DNA of 64,000 nt, taken from Caldilineae bacterium (GTDB lineage: Bacteria; Chloroflexota; Anaerolineae; DUEN01). The stretch is taken from NCBI GenBank assembly GCA_011176545.1, contig DUEN01000103.1:1-64000 (forward strand), in the 5' to 3' direction. A program made the position numbers and the translations under genes. The notes under the pieces are model-generated. The model was given only the letters and a program-made list of their open reading frames with translations. It was not told the DNA's origin and searched no databases. Positions 7,745 through 17,043 of the stretch are shown here, in pieces. Within the stretch, counting starts at the first letter, position 1, and every line of letters begins with the position of its first letter.

Positions 7745-9112
7745 ATGTTTGGTCGAATGGATAAAGGCACTCGCTGTATGTCGGTTCTGGCACTGCTCAC
7801 CGTGGCGTCTCTGCTCATCGTTGCCTGCGCGCCCATGGCGGCGACGCCAGCCCCTTCAGCCGCCACCCAACCACCAGCTCCGGAGGAGGAAAAGCCGACG
7901 AAGCTCGTCGTCGCCTCGTTCTATCCGGTAGATAAGGTATCCGGATGGGATGGTCTGGTCGAGCGCTTCAAGGAGAAGCACCCCAACGTTGAGATCGAAG
8001 TACAGGTGACCACCTTCGAGCAATATCTGCCGAAATTGCTCAGCCAGATCGCAGGTGGCGTCGCCCCCGACGTAGTCGCGGTGGAGAACACCCCGTTCCC
8101 GCAGTTCGTCCAGAAGGGGATCTTGGAGGATCTGACGCCGTTCCTGGAGAACACGCCCGGCTTCTCTCTCGATGACTTCTTCCCTCACCTCATCGATCGC
8201 TACACCGTGGAGGGGAAAGTCTACGGCATCCCCTACGATGCACAACCCAACGCCATCCTTTATTACAACCCGGCCATCTTCGACGAAGAGGGGGTGGAGT
8301 ACCCGAACAAGGATTGGACCTGGTATGATTTGCTGGAGGCCGCCAAAAAGCTGACGAAAGTGGACGCAGATGGCAATGTGGAGCGATATGGCTGGGATAT
8401 CTGCGGCAACAACTGGGCCTACTTCGTCTACTCCAACGGCGGGGGGATCGTAGATGATGTCAAGCATCCGACGCGCTCCCGATTGGATGAGCCGGAGGCC
8501 ATCGAAGGCGTCCAATTCTACGTGGATATGATGTATAAGCACAAGGTGGCCCCTAGCCCACAGACCCTGGAGTCCCTTGGCGGCTACCAGGCCACGGCCA
8601 ACCTCTTCATCGCCGGCAAGACGGCCATGTTCCAATGCGGCTTCTGGATCGCCGTGGAGCATCCGGAAGAGTTTAAGGATATGGGGGTACGCATCGCCAT
8701 GGGGCCGATGGGTCCCAATAAGACGCGTGCCTACCCGACCGGTGGGACCGCCTATGCCATCCTGAAGTCGTCGAAGAACAAGAAACTGGCCTGGGAGTTC
8801 ATCACCTTCTTCCTGGGACCGGTGGGCTACGAAGAGGCGTATAAGGCGGCCAAGCTCGGGGCCATCTATCCTCCAGCGCACATCCCGTCCTTCGAGTGGT
8901 ACATGCAGCAGCCTATTGAGTTCGTGGACACACTGGAGCCGAACAAGGAGGCCCTCAACTACATCATCTTCGCCCCTGCCGATTTGCGCTGGCCGGAGAT
9001 CAACTCCAAGTGTGTCCAGCCGGAGATGGATCTCATCCTGCGCAATGAGAAGCCCGTCGAACCGACGATGAAATCCATCGCCGAGTGCGTAAATGCGGAG
9101 CTGGCTAAATAG
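7745..9112 (+). CDS. Extracellular sugar-binding lipoprotein of the ABC transporter
   Basis: A 455-residue solute-binding protein. A hydrophobic signal segment (SVLALLTVASLLIVAC) ends in the lipobox LIVAC, so the mature protein is anchored by a lipid-modified Cys and followed by a Pro/Ala/Glu-rich linker. The body has the cluster-B/family-1 solute-binding fold (for example GGVAPDVVAVE, GKVYGIPYDA, FIAGKTAMFQCG). ATG 7745 is chosen because GGAGGAGGG ends 5 nt upstream; an earlier in-frame ATG at 7727 lies before that site. It lies about 180 bp after the second permease and is followed by a hairpin at 9142. Confidence 0.92.
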   Translation: MFGRMDKGTRCMSVLALLTVASLLIVACAPMAATPAPSAATQPPAPEEEKPTKLVVASFYPVDKVSGWDGLVERFKEKHPNVEIEVQVTTFEQYLPKLLSQIAGGVAPDVVAVENTPFPQFVQKGILEDLTPFLENTPGFSLDDFFPHLIDRYTVEGKVYGIPYDAQPNAILYYNPAIFDEEGVEYPNKDWTWYDLLEAAKKLTKVDADGNVERYGWDICGNNWAYFVYSNGGGIVDDVKHPTRSRLDEPEAIEGVQFYVDMMYKHKVAPSPQTLESLGGYQATANLFIAGKTAMFQCGFWIAVEHPEEFKDMGVRIAMGPMGPNKTRAYPTGGTAYAILKSSKNKKLAWEFITFFLGPVGYEEAYKAAKLGAIYPPAHIPSFEWYMQQPIEFVDTLEPNKEALNYIIFAPADLRWPEINSKCVQPEMDLILRNEKPVEPTMKSIAECVNAELAK

Positions 9113-9141
9113 TCCGCTTGTTTTGTCTCAACTAGGTGCTG

Positions 9142-9175
9142 GGGGATAGCGGAGGCAATGCCCTCCGCTATCCCC
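9142..9175. terminator. Hairpin after the binding-protein gene
   Basis: A perfect 14-bp stem, GGGGATAGCGGAGG with its complement, around a 6-nt loop. No T tract follows, so it may reduce rather than stop read-through into the GH116 gene, or protect the 3' end of the abundant binding-protein message. Confidence 0.6.
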
Positions 9176-9413
9176 TAAAGCGCAGGATTGCTGCCGAAAG
9201 TTGTGATGGTCTCCTAAAGTCGTGGTGATCTCCCTATGAGGTTGGTGCGCTCACAAGAGATCGTCTGCAGCTCGGCGCCGCATACGCATAAATGATGGCA
9301 CCTGAAGGCCCTTTCCCAGGCGCCGGGATTTATTCGCCGCCTGCACCATCTGTAGAGGCACCAACATACATTAGGGAGACCACTAAGATTGCGCTCAGAG
9401 AGGATCTGATTCT
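9176..9413. other. Intergenic stretch without recognised gene
   Basis: Between the hairpin at 9142-9175 and the GH116 start I see no convincing gene, operator copy or consensus promoter. A weak GAGGATC ribosome-site candidate lies just before 9414. Confidence 0.5.
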
Positions 9414-11849
9414 ATGTCCACCTCGCGATCACGACGCTTCTGGCCTGTCCCATCTTGCGCCTGGCATCGCCGCTTAGGTGATCGACCCGATCTGGCCTGT
9501 CATGTGCGTGATGTGGCAGGCGTCTACGATACGGCGGCCCGCACGAAGAAGGGGCTGCCTTTGGGTGGGATTGGCTCCGGGAATTTCATGTTCAACCTGT
9601 GCGGCTCCTTCGGCCCTTGGCAGATGAAGCCCGGGCGATACGAGGAGCGCTTTTTGCCTCAGGCCGCCTTCCATATTCGAGAACAAGTAGAGGGACAAGA
9701 GACTGTCGCCCGCACCCTGGCGATGGAAGACGTGCTTCCCGCCTGGAATCGACTGAAGGTGGGAGAGGGCGACTATTACGCTCTCTTCCCTCGCGGGTGG
9801 TGCACGTACGATGTCTTCGACACGGATATCTCTTTGCTCTTCTTCAGCCCGGTCATCAAGGACAATTATCGGGAGACCAGCCTTCCCGTGGCGCTCTTCC
9901 TCTTCCGCGTCTACAACCCTGGCCCCGCTCGGGCGACGGTCTCCGTCATGTTTACGTTCCCGAACGCCCCGTACACTGGTCCATTGAACCTGAAGCTCGG
10001 CCAAGACGTAGGTGAGCCAGATGAAAGGGTGCCGGCGGAACTCGCACAGGCCCTCGAGGAAGCATGGGGGCAGCTCGCGCGGAAATTGGAGGCATTGGGG
10101 CGCCCACGCCAGGGACTACGCAACGAGCTGGCCGAGGAACCCAGAGATGGGATTACGGCCGTAGTGATGCGCGCGGACGATCCCGCCAACCCGCCTGAGA
10201 CCCAAGGCACGGAGTGGTGCATCGCCGCATTGGGGCCAGCGACCTATCTCATCTCCTGGGATGGCGCTGGGGACGGGGACGACGTGTGGGAGGATTTCGT
10301 AACCGATGGAGCGTTGGGCAACCGAGATCTGGCACCCGATAGCGAGGAGCCCTCTGGCGCTGTGGCGTTGCGGGTCGCGCTGGCCCCGGGCGAGGAGGCC
10401 ATGCTGCCCTTCGCCCTGACCTGGCATTTCCCCCAAGTGGAGTTCGCCCAGGGGACCCGCTGGTGGCGTCGATACACGGAGTTCTTTCCCCCGGAGCCAG
10501 GCCAATCCTTCGCCATGGCGAAGGAGGCGCTACAACGCTACGAGGCCTGGCTGAATGCGGTCGAGGAGTGGACACGACCCATCGTGGAAAGTCCCGTATA
10601 TCCGGATTGGCTGAAGCAAGGCGCCCTGAACGAGCTGTACTATACGACCTTTGGCGGCTCCTTCTGGGAGAACGGCTGCATCACGAAGCCCAAGCGCTTT
10701 GGGGCACGCCCGGGGCAGCACCTGCATTTCGTCATGGAATGTCAGGAGTATCGATGGGCCGAGACCTTCGATGTGCGTCATCACATCTCCCGCTCTTATC
10801 GCGAGCTGTGGCCTGAAATCGAGCGGGACATCCTCTTGGTTTATGCAGATTTCATCATGGATACGCCGGACGGCAGCGTTCCCCACGACGCGGGGACCCC
10901 CGATGGTGATCCATTCTTTAAATACGATGGCTATGTGGAGGGCTATCCATTCGTTGAGGACACCTCCCGTACTACGACGCCCTGGTCGGAGTTCTCGCCC
11001 AAGTTCATCCAGCAGGTGTACGCCTATTGGCACAAGACGAGGGATGACGCCTTCCTGGATGAGGTTTGGCCAGCGGTGGCGCGCACCTTCCGCTATCAGC
11101 AGACGACGGACGTGGACGGCGACGGGATCACCGAGATGAAAAGCTCTGAGTACCGCGACAATAAGCTCTTCAACGCCGTCCTGTGGATCGGTGCGCTGGA
11201 GGCGCTCATCGCTATGGCGGAGCATCGAGGGGACGAGGCCATAGCTCAAGAGGCCCGCGCGGAGATGGCGAAGGCCCGTCGGAGTGCAGAGGTGCAATTT
11301 TGGAACGAGGAGCTGGGGTATTACCAGTTCAACGCCGAGAACGCCGACATCATGGGCGATGCCTTCATCGGCCAACGTTACGTGGATGTGACCGGGCTGC
11401 CACCGGTGTTGGATCCGGAGCGCATGACCTCGCACTACCGCCAGGTCTTCCGCAGAGCATCTCTCCCGTTGCCGGATACGGATGGCGATGGCGTGGGGAA
11501 CCTGGGCGTTGGCAACGCGCTGCGCCCCGATGGTTCCCCAGGGGTAGGGGATAGCGAGTTCCGACATGAGTACGAGGTCTGGACTGGAGTGAGCTACTCG
11601 TTGGCGGCCAACCTATATCATTGGGGGAAGCGCATCCAGGATGGCGCCCTGCAGGCAGCTGCCCTCCTGATCGGTTGGGGGGTCTATCAGCAGACTTGGC
11701 TTAACGAGGCGACGGCCTACTGGTTCAGCACCCCAGAAGCCTGGCAGATCGATGATCCAACCCGCTGCCGGGCGCTCATGTATCAGCGTGCGCGCGCCAT
11801 CTGGGAATTGCTGATGGAGGTTCACGATCCATACGAGAGGCGGGGATAA
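9414..11849 (+). CDS. GH116 family glycoside hydrolase (GBA2-type beta-glucosidase/xylosidase)
   Basis: An 811-residue protein that matches glycoside hydrolase family 116, which includes non-lysosomal glucosylceramidase and bacterial beta-glucosidases/xylosidases. Near the N-terminus is GLPLGGIGSGNFMFN followed by GPWQMKPGRYE, the hallmark of the family's first domain. The C-terminal (alpha/alpha)6 domain has ECQEYRWAETFDVRHH, the SVPHD motif in DTPDGSVPHDAGTP, and ITEMKSSEYRDNKLFNAVLW. No signal peptide is evident, so hydrolysis is probably intracellular after import by the upstream transporter. Several D-x-D-G-D-G stretches (DVDGDG, DTDGDGVG) could bind calcium. I do not assign the catalytic Glu and Asp residues individually. 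It ends directly against the next gene (TAA then ATG). Confidence 0.82.
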   Translation: MSTSRSRRFWPVPSCAWHRRLGDRPDLACHVRDVAGVYDTAARTKKGLPLGGIGSGNFMFNLCGSFGPWQMKPGRYEERFLPQAAFHIREQVEGQETVARTLAMEDVLPAWNRLKVGEGDYYALFPRGWCTYDVFDTDISLLFFSPVIKDNYRETSLPVALFLFRVYNPGPARATVSVMFTFPNAPYTGPLNLKLGQDVGEPDERVPAELAQALEEAWGQLARKLEALGRPRQGLRNELAEEPRDGITAVVMRADDPANPPETQGTEWCIAALGPATYLISWDGAGDGDDVWEDFVTDGALGNRDLAPDSEEPSGAVALRVALAPGEEAMLPFALTWHFPQVEFAQGTRWWRRYTEFFPPEPGQSFAMAKEALQRYEAWLNAVEEWTRPIVESPVYPDWLKQGALNELYYTTFGGSFWENGCITKPKRFGARPGQHLHFVMECQEYRWAETFDVRHHISRSYRELWPEIERDILLVYADFIMDTPDGSVPHDAGTPDGDPFFKYDGYVEGYPFVEDTSRTTTPWSEFSPKFIQQVYAYWHKTRDDAFLDEVWPAVARTFRYQQTTDVDGDGITEMKSSEYRDNKLFNAVLWIGALEALIAMAEHRGDEAIAQEARAEMAKARRSAEVQFWNEELGYYQFNAENADIMGDAFIGQRYVDVTGLPPVLDPERMTSHYRQVFRRASLPLPDTDGDGVGNLGVGNALRPDGSPGVGDSEFRHEYEVWTGVSYSLAANLYHWGKRIQDGALQAAALLIGWGVYQQTWLNEATAYWFSTPEAWQIDDPTRCRALMYQRARAIWELLMEVHDPYERRG

Positions 11850-12899
11850 ATGGCAGCAGAAGCCATGAATTCAGTGGAGCGGACCTGGACGGTCCTTCGG
11901 GGAGGGATCCCTGACCGGGTTCCGGTGGATCTGCATAACTTCATGATGACGGCCTATGCCTCCGGCATCCCTTTTCCCGAGTTCCTTCAAAACGGCGAGG
12001 CTATGGCCGAGGGACAGATCCAGGCTTGGCGCGAGTTCGGCCATGACGTATTGTTGATCGAGAACGGCACGGCGGCCCTGGCCGAGGCCTGCGGCTGCGG
12101 CGTCGAATATCTCAAGGATAGCGCCCCAGTGGTCAAAGAGCCAGCCCTTAAAAGCCTGGACGACGTGGATAAGCTGAGAATGCCCGATCCCTATAAGGAT
12201 CATCCCCTGCCTGAGCTTTTGAAGGCTACACGTATCGTCGTACAGGAGATCGGCGATAAGGCATTCATCATAGGACGGGCTGATCAAGGGCCGTTTTCCC
12301 TGGCCTCACTCCTCTTGGGAATGGAAGAATTCCTGTTGCAAATCACCCTCAACGAGAAGCCGGAGCAGATCCATCGCCTGCTAGAGTTCTGTCTGGAAGC
12401 CTCCTATCGGTATGCGGTGGCGCAGATGGAACAGGGCGCACACATCACTTCCATCGGCGAGTCGCTGGCCGGCCCTGATGTCTGCTCGCCTAAGGTCTAT
12501 CTAGAATACGAATGGCCCTATGCAAAGAGGCTAGTCGAGCGCCTGAAGAAGAAGGACATCCTCTTAGCATACCACATCTGCGGCGATACCACCCCGATCG
12601 TCCATAAGATGGTGGAGACGGGCGCGGCGATACTCGAACTGGATCAGAAGACTGATATGCGCACGGCGAAGGAAGCGACGCGAGGCAAGGCTACCCTCTT
12701 AGGGCCGGTCGATCCCAACGACGTCATGGCTCTAGGCACGCCGGAGCTGGTGGAGGAGAAGTGTCGGGAGGCGATCGAGATCCTGGCGCCAGAAGGCGGC
12801 TTCATCCTGGGGCCTGGATGTGCCCTGCCGCCCAAGACCCCGCCTGAGAACATCCACGCGATGATCGAGGCCGCCCGTCGCTACGGCCGATATACGTGA
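11850..12899 (+). CDS. Uroporphyrinogen decarboxylase-family protein, probably a methylcobamide-type methyltransferase
   Basis: A 349-residue TIM-barrel protein of the UroD superfamily. Instead of heme-pathway features it has a His-x-Cys pair in AYHICGDT and a distant Cys in LGPGCALPP, the zinc-ligand pattern (H-x-C ... C) of MtaA/MtbA-type corrinoid methyltransferases. It starts at the base after the GH116 stop, so the two are translationally linked. Such UroD-like genes are common next to glycosidases in Chloroflexota and related bacteria; whether it demethylates methoxylated sugars or aromatic aglycones is speculation. An alternative start is the in-frame ATG five codons downstream. A strong terminator follows. 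Confidence 0.72.
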   Translation: MAAEAMNSVERTWTVLRGGIPDRVPVDLHNFMMTAYASGIPFPEFLQNGEAMAEGQIQAWREFGHDVLLIENGTAALAEACGCGVEYLKDSAPVVKEPALKSLDDVDKLRMPDPYKDHPLPELLKATRIVVQEIGDKAFIIGRADQGPFSLASLLLGMEEFLLQITLNEKPEQIHRLLEFCLEASYRYAVAQMEQGAHITSIGESLAGPDVCSPKVYLEYEWPYAKRLVERLKKKDILLAYHICGDTTPIVHKMVETGAAILELDQKTDMRTAKEATRGKATLLGPVDPNDVMALGTPELVEEKCREAIEILAPEGGFILGPGCALPPKTPPENIHAMIEAARRYGRYT

Positions 12900-12926
12900 G
12901 GCCCGCGCAGTTCCAACCAATGACGC

Positions 12927-12961
12927 AAAAACCCCGGCTTCTTCGAGAAGCCGGGGTTTTT
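12927..12961 (+). terminator. Rho-independent terminator of the lacI-GH116 operon
   Basis: A 15-bp perfect stem (AAAAACCCCGGCTTC with complement) around TTCGA, ending in five T residues. It belongs to the same hairpin family as 61050-61083. Confidence 0.9.
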
Positions 12962-13137
12962 CTGCGTTCTCAAGAGGCATAAGCCGTCTCATTCGGCGAC
13001 GGATGAATTCCGCCGCCTGGGCAATACCCCCAAGTGCCCCCATTTTACGGCGCCGATCCACAAGCGACCTCTTGTATCCCGAACCGCGACACGGGTATGT
13101 TATAATTCCTCCACACATCTCCCACAGGAGGTCCCAC

Positions 13138-14685
13138 ATGCGCTTTCCCCGCGCGTCTGGCGTCTTGCTTCATCCGACCAGCCTCCCTGGCTCGCCCGGC
13201 ATCGGCGACCTGGGGCACGCTGCCTACCGATTCGTCGATTTCCTGGCCGCGGCGGGCCAGCGTTACTGGCAGGTGCTCCCCCTCGGTCCCACCGGCTACG
13301 GCGACTCCCCCTACCAGTGCTTCTCCGCCTTCGCCGGGAATCCACTCCTGATCAGCCCTGAGCGGCTGGTCGAGGAGGGGCTGCTGGACCCCGAGCACCT
13401 GGCCGACATCCCCGCGTTCGATCCGCATCGTGTCGACTTCGGTCGCGTCATCCCCTGGAAGCGAGCGCTGCTGCGCTCCTCCTTCGATTACTTCCAACAG
13501 CACGCCGCGCCGCACCTGCGCGACGAGTTCGAGGGGTTCTGTCACGAGGAAGCGAGCTGGCTGGAGGATTTCGCCCTCTTCATGGCGCTCAAGGACGAGC
13601 ATCACGGCGCGCCGTGGTGGGAATGGGAGCGGGCGCTGCGCGTCCGGGAGTCCAGCGCGCTGCAGGATGCCAGGAGCCGCCTAGCCGATGCCATGTCCTT
13701 CTACCGCTACCAACAGTGGCTGTTCCTCCGCCAGTGGCGGGCGCTGAAGGCGTACGCCAACGAACAGGGCGTGCACATCATCGGCGACATCCCCATCTTC
13801 GTCGCCCGGGATAGCGCGGACGCCTGGGCGAACCCGCACCTGTTCCACTTCGACGAGGAGGGCCATCCCACGGTGGTGGCCGGGGTGCCGCCCGACTACT
13901 TCAGCCCCACCGGCCAGCTTTGGGGCAACCCGCTTTACCGCTGGGACGTGATGCGGGAGGACGGCTACGCCTGGTGGATCGAGCGCTTTCGCGCCATCTT
14001 CCGGCTAGTGGACGTGGCGCGGTTAGACCACTTTCGCGGCTTCGAGGCGTACTGGGAGGTCCCGGCCGGGGAGGACACGGCCATCAACGGCCGCTGGGTC
14101 AAGGGGCCAGGCGCCCACTTCTTCGAGACGGTGCTGGCCGCCCTGGGCGATCTGCCCATCATCGCCGAGGACCTGGGGTTCATCACGCCCGAGGTGACCG
14201 CCTTGCGGGATCGATTCGGCTTCCCGGGCATGAAGGTGCTTCAGTTCGCCTTTGGCACGGACGGCTTCGACCCGTACCTGCCGCACAACTACCCACGCAA
14301 CTGCGTCGTGTACACGGGCACCCACGACAACGACACCACTGTCGGCTGGTTCCGGCACAGCTCTACGCCGGAGGAGCGCGCCTTCGCGTTGCGTTATCTG
14401 CGCTCGGACGGCTCCGACATCGCCTGGGACATGATCCATCTGGCGTGGACCTCCGTGGCCGACACGGCCATCGCCCCCATGCAGGACCTGCTTCGCCTGG
14501 ACTCCGACGCCCGCATGAACCTGCCGGGCAGCTTCGGCGGCAACTGGCAGTGGCGATGTCCGCCGGACGCGCTCACAGACAAGCTGATCGCGGCGCTGCG
14601 GGACCTGACGGACATCTGCGCCCGGAATCCCGCCGCGCGTACGGACCGACGCTCGATCCATGTGATGGAATCAGACGCCGAATAG
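13138..14685 (+). CDS. malQ: 4-alpha-glucanotransferase (amylomaltase, GH77)
   Basis: A 515-residue cytoplasmic disproportionating enzyme that transfers 4-alpha-glucan segments between malto-oligosaccharides. Family signatures run in order: SGVLLHPTSLPG at the N-terminus, GYGDSPYQ, IGDIPIFVARDSADAW, VARLDHFRGF with the nucleophile Asp, IAEDLGFITPEV with the acid/base Glu, and GTHDNDTTVGWF. ATG 13138 is chosen because AGGAGG lies 6 nt before it and the protein then starts with the family's usual RFPRASGVLL. A TATAAT at 13101-13106 could be a -10 box, but I see no good -35. It is monocistronic and closed by a hairpin at 14687. Confidence 0.95.
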   Translation: MRFPRASGVLLHPTSLPGSPGIGDLGHAAYRFVDFLAAAGQRYWQVLPLGPTGYGDSPYQCFSAFAGNPLLISPERLVEEGLLDPEHLADIPAFDPHRVDFGRVIPWKRALLRSSFDYFQQHAAPHLRDEFEGFCHEEASWLEDFALFMALKDEHHGAPWWEWERALRVRESSALQDARSRLADAMSFYRYQQWLFLRQWRALKAYANEQGVHIIGDIPIFVARDSADAWANPHLFHFDEEGHPTVVAGVPPDYFSPTGQLWGNPLYRWDVMREDGYAWWIERFRAIFRLVDVARLDHFRGFEAYWEVPAGEDTAINGRWVKGPGAHFFETVLAALGDLPIIAEDLGFITPEVTALRDRFGFPGMKVLQFAFGTDGFDPYLPHNYPRNCVVYTGTHDNDTTVGWFRHSSTPEERAFALRYLRSDGSDIAWDMIHLAWTSVADTAIAPMQDLLRLDSDARMNLPGSFGGNWQWRCPPDALTDKLIAALRDLTDICARNPAARTDRRSIHVMESDAE

Positions 14686-14686
14686 A

Positions 14687-14719
14687 AGACCCCCGGCATC
14701 TTGCAGATGCCGGGGGTCT
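14687..14719. terminator. Hairpin after malQ, between convergent genes
   Basis: A perfect 14-bp stem, AGACCCCCGGCATC and complement, with loop TTGCA. It separates malQ from the end of the minus-strand transporter operon. Confidence 0.75.
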
Positions 14720-14755
14720 AAGCGATCATGCGTAATGCTCTCTTAATATTTTCCT

Positions 14756-14781
14756 CTCCGCGCCCTCTGCGTCTCGGCGGT
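14756..14781. repeat. Half copy of the MITE-like repeat
   Basis: Contains CCCTCTGCGTCTCGGCGGT, the right arm of the element seen complete at 277-348 and 26167-26294. The matching left arm is absent, so this is a truncated copy at the convergent junction. Confidence 0.6.
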
Positions 14782-14793
14782 GAGATATGAGGA

Positions 14794-15831
14794 TCATCCC
14801 TTGATCGCGCCCACCAACAGGCCGCGGGCGATGTAGCGCTCCAGCGCGATGGCCATGGCGATGACCGGGATGATCATGATGAGGATCAGCACCGACATGT
14901 ACCACCATTGCGGCCCGCGAGTGGCGTTCTGCGCGGCCACGGTTAAGGGCAACGTCTGCGCGTTCGCGCTGCTCAGGAACAGCGCCAGCAGATACTCGTT
15001 CCAGGCGAACACCAGCACGAAGAGGAACGTCGCCACCAGGCCAGGCATCGAGAGGGGCAATACGATGGACCAGAAGATGCGATAAGGTGACGCGCCGTCG
15101 ATGGCCGCGCACTCCTCGATCTCAATGGGGATCGACTGGAAGTAATCCCGCATCAGCCAGACCACAATGGGCAGGTTAGTGGCCACATACGTGATGACCA
15201 GCGCCGTCCGGGTATCCAACAGGCCCAGACGCTGGAAGAGGATGTAGATCGGGATCACCACGGCCACCGGGGGCAGGATGCGCTGGGAGATCATCCAGAA
15301 GGCGATGTCGTCGTTCTTTAGGTGGCGTCGAAAGCGCTTGCCGATGGTCTGCGCCAGCAGGAGGAACACGGCGATGGCGGCCGCCACGGCCACCTGCCAT
15401 GGAGCCCCCAGGGTGATCGCCACGATGGCCAACGCCACACATCCGATGAAAAGCAGGATCGTCCCCAGCCGCGGCCGATATTCGAACCGCACCAGCGCAT
15501 ACGAGGCCGCGGTGCCCAGCGCCAACGAGAGCACCGAGCTGGTCAATCCCACGATGACGGTGTTCGCGTAGGGGCGCAACGTATCATTGCGTAGATCGAA
15601 GAAGATATAATGCCAGGCATGCAGCGAGGGCTTGAAATCGATGAAAGGCAGATAAACCGGCCCGTCGTTCACATGGATCGGCAGCTTGAAAGAGGTGATC
15701 AGCAGCCAGTATAGCGGGAACAGGACGACGAAAGACCACATCCCCAGGATGAGATAGGACACGACCATCCCCATCGGGGAGGGGACAAAGGGCGAGAAAT
15801 TCCAACGACGCCAACGCACCAACTTGATCAT
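14794..15831 (-). CDS. Carbohydrate ABC transporter permease (MalG type) with extra membrane segments
   Basis: A 345-residue permease, longer than the usual 270-300. The EAA loop (EIEECAAIDGASPYRIFWSI) and the C-terminal ERYIARGLLVGAIKG place it in the MalG/UgpE branch. Between the second family segment (around residue 110, ASYALVRFEYRPR) and the conserved QRILPPVAVVIPIY region (around residue 185) there is an insert of about 60 residues with two further hydrophobic stretches and a basic connector (KRFRRHLKNDD). Its partner at 15855 carries an insert as well. It is the last gene of the minus-strand operon after the lipoprotein and the other permease; no ATPase gene is present. Confidence 0.9.
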   Translation of the reverse strand: MIKLVRWRRWNFSPFVPSPMGMVVSYLILGMWSFVVLFPLYWLLITSFKLPIHVNDGPVYLPFIDFKPSLHAWHYIFFDLRNDTLRPYANTVIVGLTSSVLSLALGTAASYALVRFEYRPRLGTILLFIGCVALAIVAITLGAPWQVAVAAAIAVFLLLAQTIGKRFRRHLKNDDIAFWMISQRILPPVAVVIPIYILFQRLGLLDTRTALVITYVATNLPIVVWLMRDYFQSIPIEIEECAAIDGASPYRIFWSIVLPLSMPGLVATFLFVLVFAWNEYLLALFLSSANAQTLPLTVAAQNATRGPQWWYMSVLILIMIIPVIAMAIALERYIARGLLVGAIKG

Positions 15832-15854
15832 AATCCGTCCTCAGATCCTCACCA

Positions 15855-17027
15855 TTACAAGACTTCCAACACTCGGCGCCGAATGATATTCACGGTGACC
15901 AGGGCGACGAAGGTCACGACCAGCAACAACAGATAGGCGACCGCGGCCGAGCCCCCCACATCTAGCGTACGCCAGGTCATGAACGCCTGCAGAGTCAGCG
16001 ACTCCGTGGCTGTGCCCGGCCCCCCGTTCGTCAACACGTTGGGCAGATCGATGATCTTAAAGGCCTCGATGAGCCGGATCAGGATCAGTGTCGTGCTCAC
16101 CGGCAGGATGGTGGGTATGGTGATGTGTCGGAAGATCTGCCATCGGCTGGCCCCATCCACCAGTGCCGCCTCGATGGGCTCGATGGGCTGGCTCTCCAAC
16201 GCGGCCAGCAACACGATGAACATGAACGGCGTCCACTGCCAGATATCGCCGATCATGACGGCCGCGCGAGCGGTCCACGGGTTGTTCACCCATGAAGTCT
16301 CCGCCAGGCCGAAGGCCCGCCAGATGGGCGTGAACGGCCCCTTGGTGAAATCGGTCAGCATGCGGAACATGTACGCGATGCCCACCGGCGTGATCATCAT
16401 GGGCAGCAGGAAGACGACGCGGAAGAAACGCCGGCCGGGGATCTGCTGAATGCACAGCAAGGCCAGGACCAGCCCCAGGAGATACTGGATGGTCACGCCG
16501 CCGAAGACGTAGATCAGCGTCACCACTAGGGTCCCCGGACGGCCGCCAGGGCTCAGCGATCGCACCAGGAGCCACACTCCCGCGCCGGTGATCACGCTGG
16601 CCACCAGGCGCCAGAAGAAGCCCATCACCGAGGCGTTCCCGCCGCGCGCGTACCGGACCAGCATGTAGGCCAGCCATAAGACGACCGCCCCGAAGATCCC
16701 CCATCCCAGGGGAGAGGGATCGACCAGCACCCCCATGAAGTGCGTCTTCTCGCTGCCGACGAACAGCTTTCGGTAATTGGCCAGCCCCACGAAGCTGAGC
16801 TTGAACCCGCCCTTGATGAACTGCAGCCGGGTCAGCGAGAGGTATAAGGAGACGATGAGGGGGAAGATGGAAAGGAACAGGATGACCAGGACGCTGGGCA
16901 TCAAGAACGATGCGCTGGCCATGCGCTCCAGCCGTGCGCCTAATCGCCTGACGCGACTTACAGCTACAGCAGATTCGAGGCCCGGCTCGGGCTGAGCCGG
17001 GCCTCGAGCGGATTCCGTGATCGCCAT
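15855..17027 (-). CDS. Carbohydrate ABC transporter permease (MalF type) with extra membrane segments
   Basis: A 390-residue permease, against about 300 in the family. After a first membrane segment there is an insert of about 80-90 residues (from around residue 100) containing two additional hydrophobic stretches (WGIFGAVVLWLAYMLV and LVASVITGAGVWLLV). The family core then resumes with IQYLLGLVLALL, MITPVGIAYMFRML, and the EAA-type loop EAALVDGASRWQIFRHITIP. It starts 16 bp after the binding-protein gene. The combination of inserts in both permeases suggests an enlarged transmembrane domain peculiar to this transporter subtype. Confidence 0.9.
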   Translation of the reverse strand: MAITESARGPAQPEPGLESAVAVSRVRRLGARLERMASASFLMPSVLVILFLSIFPLIVSLYLSLTRLQFIKGGFKLSFVGLANYRKLFVGSEKTHFMGVLVDPSPLGWGIFGAVVLWLAYMLVRYARGGNASVMGFFWRLVASVITGAGVWLLVRSLSPGGRPGTLVVTLIYVFGGVTIQYLLGLVLALLCIQQIPGRRFFRVVFLLPMMITPVGIAYMFRMLTDFTKGPFTPIWRAFGLAETSWVNNPWTARAAVMIGDIWQWTPFMFIVLLAALESQPIEPIEAALVDGASRWQIFRHITIPTILPVSTTLILIRLIEAFKIIDLPNVLTNGGPGTATESLTLQAFMTWRTLDVGGSAAVAYLLLLVVTFVALVTVNIIRRRVLEVL

Positions 17028-17043
17028 CGTATGGTCCTCGACC

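Noticed and set aside
7856-8881. A 341-codon minus-strand frame across the first binding lipoprotein gene
   Set aside because: Composition typical of a shadow frame; the plus-strand protein is unambiguous.
11850-12899. Heme-pathway uroporphyrinogen decarboxylase (HemE)
   Set aside because: Zinc-ligand pattern H-x-C...C and the operon context fit the methyltransferase branch; HemE signatures are absent.
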